From positions 2,799 to 11,588 of the forward strand of contig JALUTL010000229.1 of assembly GCA_027016475.1 (NCBI GenBank): DNA of 8,790 nt, written 5' to 3'. Each line of letters starts with the position of its first letter. The stretch's first letter is position 1. This document shows, piece by piece, positions 1-5,505 of this stretch. A program made the translations under genes and the position numbers. Source of the DNA: Candidatus Heimdallarchaeota archaeon (GTDB lineage: Archaea; Asgardarchaeota; Heimdallarchaeia; Heimdallarchaeales; Kariarchaeaceae). Below the pieces are notes generated by a model that was given only the letters and a program-made list of their open reading frames with translations, had not been told where the DNA came from and did no database searches.

Positions 1-2
1 AA

Positions 3-595
3 AAATACAAACCTGAGGCAAATCAGTTGCTCAATAGGATCATGAACGCGAAAGGGGGATTCCATTACGCAAAACTGCTGGAAACAAAAGGCTCACACTT
101 AACGAAACACAGATACAGCAACTGGCAGATGCATTTGTCAAGCTTTCATGGGACATAAACAGGACAAATGTACCATGGAACAAACTCGATCTGGACATTC
201 AAAGGTTTGCAACTCTTGCATCCCACCTGTTTCTCCACCCGGCGGCATATTTGGCATCAAATGGAAGAATTTTTCCCTTGTCGGCAGTGTTCGAATATGA
301 AAGTGCCATCACACCGATCACCGTCAGCAACCTTGAACAGGCTATGCGGAAAATCCAGCAGGAATTTTCCGAACAGGACGCCAAAATCATTCACCAGTAT
401 CTTGAAACGGCGAAAAAACGAATGAAACAGGGACAGGAGCAGGTGCGGCATGCTTTCAGAAAAATTGAGGCGATAATTCAACAGATCAATGAAAAATGGC
501 CAGAGATATCTACAGAGCTGGCAAAGCAACGAAAAATGAATCATGCAGAAGAAAAGCTGAACATGCTATTTAAAATCATCCAGCAAAAAATGTAA
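3..595 (+). CDS. Hypothetical helical protein, 5'-partial, apparently frameshifted
   Basis: I do not recognise this protein. Frame 3 is open and protein-like from the left edge through KYKPEANQLLNR and AKLLETK (about 3-89). Frame 2 continues with RLTLNETQIQQLADAF and stays open to the TAA at 593-595. Read alone, frame 2 has stops at 14-16 and 35-37 and no ATG before 341, so it does not look like an independent gene. Adding one A to the A4 run at 86-89 joins the two frames smoothly. The product would be about 198 residues, mostly helical. Its C-terminal half (from about 330) is rich in Lys, Glu and Gln and probably coiled-coil. No catalytic motif, signal peptide or membrane segment is visible. 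It converges on the tRNA, with 47 bases between. The start lies outside the window. The frameshift could be real decay, programmed -1 slippage, or a sequencing error. Confidence 0.6.
86..89 (+). other. Probable frameshift site at an A4 run
   Basis: Upstream codons read gaa aca aaa in frame 3, while the continuing protein is in frame 2 (agg ctc aca). A single missing A, or a -1 slip of tRNA-Lys on A-AAA, explains the change. Frame 3 runs to a TAA only at about 153-155, so the two open frames overlap here. Confidence 0.5.
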
Positions 596-610
596 TGAAA
601 ATTGCAGACC

Positions 611-642
611 AAAAAGTCTTGAAAACAATAAATAAAGAGAAA
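611..642 (-). terminator. T-rich tract after tRNA-Met
   Basis: Read on the minus strand, the bases right after the tRNA are T-rich: TTTCTCTTTATTTATTG, then TTTTC, then T5 at 615-611. This is the usual look of an archaeal intrinsic terminator. A short AGAC/GTCT stem (606-609 with 616-619) flanks the last T run. It might also serve the convergent plus-strand gene, but no T run exists on that strand. Confidence 0.35.
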
Positions 643-717
643 TAGCGCCTGTGGGACTTGAACCACACGATCTCCGGGTTATGAGCCCGGCGAGTTAACC
701 ACCTACTCCAAGGCGCT
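643..717 (-). tRNA. tRNA-Met (CAT), initiator type
   Basis: The minus strand folds as a full cloverleaf. It has a 7-bp acceptor stem (AGCGCCT with AGGCGCT), a D stem GAGT/ACTC, and an anticodon stem CCGGG/CCCGG around loop CTCATAA, giving anticodon CAT (681-683). The discriminator is A at 643. The A1-U72 pair and three G-C pairs next to the anticodon loop are marks of archaeal initiator tRNA-Met. CCA is not encoded and there is no intron at 37/38. The T arm is odd: GTGTGG faces CCCAC, giving five pairs only if one U (665) bulges. The alternative is TGTGG with CCACA, an 8-nt loop and a 6-bp acceptor. Every other arm is perfectly paired, so I treat it as functional. Confidence 0.92.
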
Positions 718-730
718 GTTAATTGTATGT

Positions 731-750
731 ATTATTTATTTGCTTATAAT
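731..750 (-). promoter_or_regulatory. Candidate TATA element for the tRNA
   Basis: The minus strand reads ATTATAAGCAAATAAATAAT ending about 14 bases before the tRNA. The ATTATAAG part is centred about 29 bases upstream of the tRNA 5' end, the expected distance for an archaeal box A serving a start a few bases before the gene. Surrounding sequence is A/T rich, so the exact element is uncertain. Confidence 0.4.
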
Positions 751-786
751 GTTGTCGGAAATGTCATTGGTTGGATGTTTTTTTTG

Positions 787-2457
787 TCAGTATGGGAGGC
801 AATATTTGCATATTCCGCCGCCATCGTCATAATCCATGTTTTTTAGAGTTCTAGCGAAAGTGTTTAGATTTCCATGGATGTCATATATTTTTATGACGAT
901 TGAGATATATTTAGTTGTGGTAGGGATGTAAGGTACCTGAATGTAGAATGAGAATGGTTCTGCATTTTTAGTTCCATCAAAATGTTTAGTTACAGTAGGG
1001 GTTGATGGTACATTTGAGAAGTATGCGACAAGTTTGTCAATTCTCGCGATATCGATTGAGAGAGAGGAGAAATCCTTTGTGTATCCATTTAATTTGAGGT
1101 AGTCATATTTTTTGACGGAGTAAATTCCAGAGCAAGATGAATATATGCAGAATCCGGTAGCAGAGGTGGATGATGATGTATATGACATTGGTTTAGCAGT
1201 ATCCCATTCAATTCCAGATCCAAATGAGTTGTGTATTCTGACATAGAATCTTTTGATAGGCATAGGAGTGGAAGTAGGACTGAATTTATGTCTGATGTTC
1301 AATTGAGTGGTATCGGAGAAAGTGATTGAAGCTGCCAAAGAGAGTGATCCCCCAAATTTGTATGATTTTTCTTGTCCATTACCAGATGCTGAGAGTCCGA
1401 GAGAAAATCCGAAGCTATTGCTTCTGGTTGTTGTTTCGGAATTTGAAACAGTAAAGCCATTGTTAAGGGCAATATAATCCTGTGGGACATTGGTACCAGA
1501 TTTTTTGACGTATTGTCCTCCTTCAATTTGCGGGAATTCACCAAATTTTGATGGTGATGATACGACATCGGACAAGTCATAAGTGATCATCTGCATGGTA
1601 TCATATTGTTCTGTGACGGAATGATCATAGACTAGTTCATATGACATTCCGTTATATTGGAAGGTATAAAGGTCATATGTTATTTGTCCATAAATTCTGA
1701 TGAAGTAGGCTTCATTGTAAATGTATACGTCTCTCGCCCCTGGAAATTGATCAGTACCTATTGTCCAATCAATTGAATAGCCAGTTTGCATTCGGACGCT
1801 AGCACTTGCAGAAACCGATCCTGCAAGCCCCACCATTTTATATCCCACAGTTCCACCCAATCCGATTGAAAGGGAAACTTGAGTGGCATGGCTTTGAGAA
1901 ATCTTCACATTGAGGGTGTGGTCATACCACGATTCAGCATGAATGGAAGTCAATGGGACGTATGCTTGGATGATTTCAGCAGTCAGTGACTGTTCGGGTC
2001 GTGCATCCTGATTGAACCTCATAATGTATCCATCATTGCACACAGTTGTTCCCAAGCCATTATGGTTGTAACAGTCATCTCCCTTTTTCGAAGAAAATGA
2101 TCCATGGAGCATGATGTCTGGAATCGAGTTTATTGTTTCCGTGGTGAAGGGATAGTCGTCAATGACATTTTTTGATTTGAAGACAGTTCCCCTGTGCTGT
2201 TCGACCTTGTCAGTGTACCAATAGGATGGTGAAGCACAATATCCGCTGCCACCAAATTCATCGGCACACTCCCATTCTGTTTGATAGTCAAAATCAGAAT
2301 ATGTCAAGGCTCTTGTTTTTACAACTGCGGGATTGCCAAGCGTTGCTGTTGTCGGCAAATTTGCAGCAGAAACAGTGGTAATTTGCAATCCCATGCTTGT
2401 TGTCATCAAAACAACAGCAAACAGGATTGCCATGATCTTAATATGCTTTGTATTCAT
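787..2457 (-). CDS. Exported beta-rich protein, possible pore-former
   Basis: This is a 556-residue protein that I cannot place in a named family. The start ATG at 2457 is chosen because GAGTGA lies just upstream and the sequence then opens with a clear Sec signal peptide: a Lys/His n-region, hydrophobic AILFAVVLM, and a likely cut after TVSAA near residue 32. An ATA-rich extension up to 2553 lacks these features. The mature protein is rich in Ser, Thr, Tyr and Gly. Two stretches, about residues 185-230 and 337-390, alternate polar and hydrophobic residues with Gly/Ser (for example SLSIGLGG and FGFSLGLSASGN). This pattern is typical of membrane-inserting beta-hairpins of aerolysin-like toxins. 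Eight cysteines form four close pairs: 64/74, 129/140, 437/442 and 550/553. The tail is DDGGGICKYCLPY. There is no membrane anchor, so it is probably secreted or held by partners. The pore-former role is inference from pattern only. Confidence 0.85.
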   Translation of the reverse strand: MNTKHIKIMAILFAVVLMTTSMGLQITTVSAANLPTTATLGNPAVVKTRALTYSDFDYQTEWECADEFGGSGYCASPSYWYTDKVEQHRGTVFKSKNVIDDYPFTTETINSIPDIMLHGSFSSKKGDDCYNHNGLGTTVCNDGYIMRFNQDARPEQSLTAEIIQAYVPLTSIHAESWYDHTLNVKISQSHATQVSLSIGLGGTVGYKMVGLAGSVSASASVRMQTGYSIDWTIGTDQFPGARDVYIYNEAYFIRIYGQITYDLYTFQYNGMSYELVYDHSVTEQYDTMQMITYDLSDVVSSPSKFGEFPQIEGGQYVKKSGTNVPQDYIALNNGFTVSNSETTTRSNSFGFSLGLSASGNGQEKSYKFGGSLSLAASITFSDTTQLNIRHKFSPTSTPMPIKRFYVRIHNSFGSGIEWDTAKPMSYTSSSTSATGFCIYSSCSGIYSVKKYDYLKLNGYTKDFSSLSIDIARIDKLVAYFSNVPSTPTVTKHFDGTKNAEPFSFYIQVPYIPTTTKYISIVIKIYDIHGNLNTFARTLKNMDYDDGGGICKYCLPY

Positions 2458-2483
2458 ATGATTCACTCTACATAAGCGGTTTT

Positions 2484-2504
2484 CAAGAACAAATTTCGTT
2501 CTTG
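2484..2504. promoter_or_regulatory. Inverted repeat at the predicted transcription start
   Basis: CAAGAAC (2484-2490) and GTTCTTG (2498-2504) are perfect 7-bp arms around a 7-base A/T-rich spacer. They lie about 25 bases downstream of the candidate TATA element at 2523-2535 and 27 bases before the ATG of the exported protein. They could be an operator or a hairpin in the leader. Confidence 0.45.
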
Positions 2505-2522
2505 GTGAAAGTGCATCCGAGG

Positions 2523-2535
2523 CCATAATATTAAG
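2523..2535 (-). promoter_or_regulatory. Candidate TATA element for the exported protein
   Basis: The minus strand reads CTTAATATTATGG, centred near 2529. Transcription would start near 2503, giving a leader of about 46 bases that contains the inverted repeat and the GAGTGA ribosome-binding site. Confidence 0.4.
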
Positions 2536-2576
2536 GGTCTGCAAAAACTGCAATTGGGGTTTTTCTGGGGATTTTG

Positions 2577-2720
2577 TCAGTGTCGGTTGATTATGGTCAG
2601 GACTGCAAATATTGCGGAATTTGTTTTTATTAGTGCAGTGATGTTAAATTCTTCAAATTCGTCATCCATTTGAGTCATTTCACCGGTTGCGACAAGTTTC
2701 AAGGTAAGATGGACTTCCAT
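2577..2720 (-). CDS. Small hypothetical protein, 47 residues
   Basis: I do not recognise this ORF. The ATG at 2720 follows AGGGA with a 5-base gap, a good ribosome-binding site, and this decides the start over an in-frame codon at 2774. The product begins MEVHLTLKLVATGEM, has an acidic centre (DDEFEEF), and ends in a mildly hydrophobic stretch (SAIFAVLTII). No cysteine pair, helix-turn-helix or clear membrane span is visible. It lies 88 bases after the nuclease-like gene and 119 before the exported-protein gene, on the same strand. It could be a real small gene or the remnant of a longer one. Confidence 0.35.
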   Translation of the reverse strand: MEVHLTLKLVATGEMTQMDDEFEEFNITALIKTNSAIFAVLTIINRH

Positions 2721-2808
2721 ATCATTCCCTATGTAAGGAAGAGGATAATTGGCAGAGCAACGGTCGATAGGCAAGTCAGTTGAAGGGGTTCATGAGTAAT
2801 CGTAGGGG

Positions 2809-3654
2809 TCATTTCCTGTCAAGTGCATCAGCTATTCGTGAAATCATGGTTCCAAGGTTTGCAAGTTGGTTGTGCAGGTTCTCATTTTGGGCGGAGAGTG
2901 CATTGACTTTATTTTCGATGCTACTTATGTTGTCTTTGATTCCTTTGATTTTATCCTCAATTCCTTCTACTTTGCCCTCAATTCCTTCTACTTTGCCCTC
3001 AATTCCTTCTACTTTGCCCTCAATTCCTTCTACTTTGCCCTCAATTCCTTCTACTTTATCCTCAATGCCGTCGACCTTGTCTTCGATTCCCTCCACCTTT
3101 TTTTCAAGGTTGTCCATAAGTTGCATGCGTTCATCCTCAAGCCTCAGGATCTCCTGGTATTCTGCCTTGCTGACGCTGACCAAGTCGACTTCAGGGTCTA
3201 GATATTTCTCCACTTCCTGTGCTATCTCTGCGGCAATTTCCTTTTCATTCTTCTTTTCCAATTCACTTCTGGACACAAATATCCCTAACAAACAGTATTC
3301 CTTTGCCTTAATAAAATGTTCGTCATCTGAAGCCTTGTGCCTAAGCAGTGTAATAAAAAGCAGATGGGTCAGGTTTTTCTTGTTGATCCTTGTTTTGGTT
3401 TGCCTGATGCCATGGAGTACAAGCCCCTTCATTTCAATTATCATGGAAATGAGCTTCAGTTCCATCCTCCACTCAGTACCTGAAGGGTGTTCAGCGATGA
3501 TGTCCACCCGGCCTTCAGCCTCGTATTGCAGATTTGAAAAGCCCAAAGCTTCAAGCACGATTCTTCCTGCCTCTTGGCTTCGAGCAAGCAGATCCTTTGG
3601 AGGCTTTTGGGCAAATCGGGTAGACTGTTCATTGCAGATCTTGTGGATGTCCAC
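2809..3654 (-). CDS. PD-(D/E)XK-like nuclease-domain protein with heptad-repeat coiled coil
   Basis: The 281-residue product has two parts. Residues 1 to about 150 look like a restriction-endonuclease fold. A helix (SQEAGRIVLEALGF, with E28 and E35) is followed by GRVDIIAE (D51) and WRMELK (E65, K67), matching the D...ExK active-site pattern of PD-(D/E)XK proteins. A further strand follows (THLLFITLL). From about 165 to the end it is a long coiled coil. Its core is successive heptads of the KVEGIEG type, about ten in a row, four encoded by identical 21-bp units. The start is GTG at 3654: an in-frame TAA lies two codons upstream and no ATG is available, and no clear ribosome-binding site precedes it. 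The ATG at 3656 is in another frame. It lies 100 bases after the RING-like gene and may be separately transcribed. The nuclease assignment rests on motifs, and a substrate cannot be named. The coiled coil suggests oligomerisation. Confidence 0.8.
   Translation of the reverse strand: MDIHKICNEQSTRFAQKPPKDLLARSQEAGRIVLEALGFSNLQYEAEGRVDIIAEHPSGTEWRMELKLISMIIEMKGLVLHGIRQTKTRINKKNLTHLLFITLLRHKASDDEHFIKAKEYCLLGIFVSRSELEKKNEKEIAAEIAQEVEKYLDPEVDLVSVSKAEYQEILRLEDERMQLMDNLEKKVEGIEDKVDGIEDKVEGIEGKVEGIEGKVEGIEGKVEGIEGKVEGIEDKIKGIKDNISSIENKVNALSAQNENLHNQLANLGTMISRIADALDRK
2939..3106. repeat. In-frame 21-bp tandem repeats coding coiled-coil heptads
   Basis: Four perfect tandem copies of a 21-bp unit (2960-2980, 2981-3001, 3002-3022, 3023-3043) are followed by a copy with two changes at 3044-3064. 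More diverged copies lie at 2939-2959, 3065-3085 and 3086-3106. One unit equals one heptad (7 residues), so copy-number changes keep both frame and coiled-coil register. Confidence 0.95.
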
Positions 3655-3754
3655 ATATTATATGGAAACAGAGCAGTTATTTGGATTTCCGAAATGTATT
3701 GTCAAATTCTTGCGTGTTGCATGGGTGTTGTGGCAGAAGCAGGGTAATAAGCGA

Positions 3755-4120
3755 CTAAAATGACCCCAGAGACACTTGTAATGGCTTTCTGCAAACGGGG
3801 CAGTTCCTGTTTGTGCTGAGCCAATCGGCCAAATGATCCAGATGGAAATGAGTGTGGCATGGAATGCATGCTGCATACCTGTCTCCAGGATGGAAGGGGA
3901 GGTAGCTGATAGGGCATGTCTGGATGTGTGAGCCGCAGGCACGGCAGTAGCTGCTTTCAGGCGGGTTCAACTGCCCGCAGTTGAGGCAGATGACATTGAG
4001 GGCATCAACATGCAGGAGTTTCCCAATGCTTTTCGCCCGATCCGCAGTGCGTTGTAGTTCATGTCCAGTACCGGTATGGTGGATGAATCCGAGGGATTTT
4101 CCTCGTCCGCACATTTTCAT
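3755..4120 (-). CDS. Zinc-ribbon plus RING-like finger protein
   Basis: The 121-residue product carries two zinc-binding modules. The first is a zinc ribbon (C45, C48, C59, C62; CLNCG...YCRACG). The second is a RING-like finger with C69, C85, C88, H93, H96, C107 and C110, including FHLDHLADWL and NCPVCR, which resembles the FHxxHLxxWL...CPxC core of RING domains. The second ligand expected in a RING (CxxC at 69-72) is Ser72 here, so one site lacks a canonical residue; H77 might replace it. Residues 1-43 are basic and unassigned. The ATG at 4120 overlaps the stop of the upstream membrane zinc-ribbon gene as ATGA, which decides the start over 4147 and implies translational coupling. Known archaeal small RING proteins act as E3-like factors in ubiquitin-type systems. 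That role is possible here, but no ubiquitin, E1 or E2 gene is in the window; a structural zinc protein is the alternative. Confidence 0.8.
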   Translation of the reverse strand: MKMCGRGKSLGFIHHTGTGHELQRTADRAKSIGKLLHVDALNVICLNCGQLNPPESSYCRACGSHIQTCPISYLPFHPGDRYAACIPCHTHFHLDHLADWLSTNRNCPVCRKPLQVSLGSF

Positions 4121-4509
4121 GCACCAGCCGGGATTTTTGATCCGCATTTGTTGCAGTATGCTGCACTTTTGGGGTTTTCATACCCACATATAGTGCAGTA
4201 GATGGAGTTGGACATTGCGGCAGGGGTCTGGATGGGAGGGGCAACATATGCAGGTCTAGGTGTGGGTTGAGTGGCCACTGGTTGGGCTGGAGCCCTGAAA
4301 TTCCAGCCAGATCTGATTACTGCATAGATGAGAAGTCCCATCATTGGCATGATAAAGACTACAAATCCCCATAGGAAGCCGTTCTCACCATAGCGGGCCG
4401 CATCATTGGCGACAAGGAGTGCAATAATCAGCATTACAAGGATAGCAAGCATCCAGAAACCAAAGAAGGGATAAAAGTTGTCGAACATCATTGAGTCATC
4501 ACCTGACAT
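4117..4509 (-). CDS. Two-pass membrane protein with C-terminal zinc ribbon
   Basis: The 130-residue product has two hydrophobic helices (about 13-35 and 45-65) separated by NDAARYGENGFLW. This resembles the short membrane domain found in many archaeal and phospholipase-D N-terminal-like proteins. A Pro/Ala/Thr-rich linker follows (about 73-97), then a zinc ribbon (C105, C108, C119, C122; YCTICGYENP...YCNKCGSKI). The ribbon resembles that of the next gene, with which it shares an ATGA overlap. It probably displays the ribbon in the cytosol as a docking site. The ATG at 4509 is preferred over GTG at 4524. Neither has a ribosome-binding site, but a TATA-like CTATTAAG about 24 bases upstream of 4509 would suit a leaderless transcript. 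The exact function is unknown. Confidence 0.82.
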   Translation of the reverse strand: MSGDDSMMFDNFYPFFGFWMLAILVMLIIALLVANDAARYGENGFLWGFVVFIMPMMGLLIYAVIRSGWNFRAPAQPVATQPTPRPAYVAPPIQTPAAMSNSIYCTICGYENPKSAAYCNKCGSKIPAGA

Positions 4510-4527
4510 GTCAATATTCGACACACC

Positions 4528-4538
4528 ACTTAATAGAC
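4528..4538 (-). promoter_or_regulatory. Candidate TATA element for the membrane/RING-like pair
   Basis: The minus strand reads GTCTATTAAGT, centred about 24 bases before the ATG at 4509. This is the expected spacing for a leaderless archaeal mRNA and would explain the missing ribosome-binding site. It is a single weak element in A/T-rich DNA. Confidence 0.3.
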
Positions 4539-4640
4539 ATTGTGTTCAATTCCACTTGAAATTTTGTTGAAATTGGGCAAAAGTGTATTTTTCGCCATAA
4601 TGGTGGTTCGCAGGATTCATCGCGCAGAGCCAAGACAGGA

Positions 4641-5099
4641 TCAGAATTTCCTGAGAATGGTTTCCAGTTTTTGCAGCAGGTCAATCAGTTCCTGGAAGGA
4701 TTCTTTCCCCATTTTCTCCTGAACCTCCTGTTGGATGTCCATCCAGAGTGGAAAAGCCTGTTGCAAGGCAATATTTCCCTCTTCCGTGATTGCAACTGTT
4801 TTCTTGGTTCGGTTGTCAGTATCGGGGATTAGCACAATGAACCCCTGATTTTCCAGTACACGGAGATTCCGTGAGAGGGTTGAGCTGTCCATGGCCATGG
4901 CCTCGCCTACTTCCGTGAGGGAAGGTATAGCATCTCCGTGTCTGAGTCCATCAATGGTCAGGAGAAGGGCAAGCTGGTTGATGTTAATTCCGGATGGTTT
5001 TAATCGTACATCATAAAGTCGTGTAATAAGTCGGGATGTTTTCCGTAAATTGGTGCACATGCAGGAGTCGACTAGGGCCAATGAACTGCTTTCAGACAT
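4641..5099 (-). CDS. MarR-family winged-helix transcriptional regulator
   Basis: The 152-residue product has the MarR layout. An N-terminal dimerisation helix (CTNLRKTSRLITRLYD) is followed by GININQLALLLTI, a recognition helix (about 71-84, DSSTLSRNLRVLENQG), a beta wing (about 91-104, DTDNRTKKTVAIT), and long C-terminal dimer helices. C13 and C15 form a CxC near the N-terminus and could sense oxidants or metals, though this is inference. The ATG at 5099 is chosen; a TTG at 5108 is in frame but has no better ribosome-binding site. It follows the DUF2892 gene by 24 bases, so the two are probably co-transcribed from the promoter near 5410. It is the best candidate to bind the dyad at 5372-5404, giving autoregulation. 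Confidence 0.93.
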   Translation of the reverse strand: MSESSSLALVDSCMCTNLRKTSRLITRLYDVRLKPSGININQLALLLTIDGLRHGDAIPSLTEVGEAMAMDSSTLSRNLRVLENQGFIVLIPDTDNRTKKTVAITEEGNIALQQAFPLWMDIQQEVQEKMGKESFQELIDLLQKLETILRKF

Positions 5100-5123
5100 T
5101 TGATTCAATTTGAACAGTATTTC

Positions 5124-5348
5124 CTATGTTCTTAATGCTTTGGTTTTGCAAGTGTTTACGCTGATCAGGCGGTACAACGGACAGAATTTGACTGTTGCTG
5201 TGACTAGGGGGATTAACGAAATCAAAAATAGGCCAATCCCTAAGCTGGTATTTCCGCCTTGAAAGACGAAAATACCCCATAAGAGGAGAGATAAGCCAAT
5301 TACATACCGAATTGCTCGATCGATGGTTCCAACATTATATTCTACCAT
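5124..5348 (-). CDS. DUF2892 (YgaP-type) small membrane protein
   Basis: The 74-residue product matches the DUF2892 pattern. N-terminal NVGTIDRAIRYVIG is followed by two membrane helices (about 13-29 and 35-53) and the ending FCPLYRLISVNTCK, with the conserved C56 and C67. Relatives often occur alone or next to a rhodanese domain in sulfur or thiol chemistry. Here the partner is a MarR regulator. The ATG at 5348 is chosen because GGTGAT lies four bases upstream; an in-frame codon at 5372 sits inside the operator and is unlikely. Family membership is secure, but the biochemical role is not known. Confidence 0.88.
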   Translation of the reverse strand: MVEYNVGTIDRAIRYVIGLSLLLWGIFVFQGGNTSLGIGLFLISLIPLVTATVKFCPLYRLISVNTCKTKALRT

Positions 5349-5371
5349 GTTTATCACCTTTGCACATACCA

Positions 5372-5404
5372 TTATTGTATGTACAATATTTGTATATGCA
5401 ATAA
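5372..5404. promoter_or_regulatory. 33-bp dyad operator, probable MarR site
   Basis: The 33 bases form an imperfect inverted repeat with outer arms TTATTG and CAATAA. Inside are two 12-bp near-palindromes, TTGTATGTACAA (5375-5386) and TTGTATATGCAA (5390-5401), 15 bp apart start to start. The element lies between the TATA-like sequence and the ribosome-binding site of the DUF2892-MarR unit. A bound dimer there would cover the transcription start. Confidence 0.7.
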
Positions 5405-5422
5405 TTAATAAAAATATTTCGA
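5405..5422 (-). promoter_or_regulatory. Candidate BRE/TATA for the DUF2892-MarR unit
   Basis: The minus strand reads TCGAAATATTTTTATTAA. CGAAA could serve as the BRE and the following A/T run as box A, placing transcription start near 5384-5386, inside the dyad operator. Confidence 0.45.
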
Positions 5423-5433
5423 TACAGGTAACG

Positions 5434-5447
5434 AAAAATTCAAAAAA
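5434..5447 (-). terminator. T-rich terminator after the TSP3-repeat gene
   Basis: On the minus strand T6 (5447-5442) and T5 (5438-5434) follow the stop of the large gene by about 60 bases. An inverted repeat, TTCACA/TGTGAA (5474-5479 with 5483-5488), lies between. Together they probably end the large transcript before the MarR-unit promoter. Confidence 0.45.
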
Positions 5448-5505
5448 TAGCGACCATAGGGGATTTTCTTTAATTCACAACATGTGAAGCATTAGATATT
5501 CAGAG

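Noticed and set aside
168..425. Plus-strand open frame of 85 codons beginning at ATG 168
   Set aside because: It overlaps the left-edge gene in another frame and its product is rich in Cys, His and Arg without any pattern. The frame used for the gene has far better helical composition.
778..785. T8 run on the plus strand as a terminator
   Set aside because: No plus-strand gene ends nearby; the exported-protein gene is on the minus strand, where this is an A run.
2939..3106. Tandem repeats as a CRISPR array
   Set aside because: The 21-bp units abut with no spacers and lie in frame inside a gene.
2780..3763. Long plus-strand open frame (327 codons) with repeated STLPSIP units
   Set aside because: It is antisense to the nuclease-like gene and owes its length to the 21-bp repeats. 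The other strand gives a coherent D...ExK domain and heptad coiled coil; this one gives only low-complexity Ser/Pro.
4120..4147. Earlier in-frame start for the RING-like protein at 4147
   Set aside because: It would lie inside the zinc-ribbon coding end of the upstream gene. The ATGA overlap at 4120 is the usual arrangement for coupled genes.
5349..5372. Upstream start of the DUF2892 protein at 5372
   Set aside because: It would lie at the edge of the dyad operator and upstream of the GGTGAT ribosome-binding site, which is placed for the ATG at 5348.
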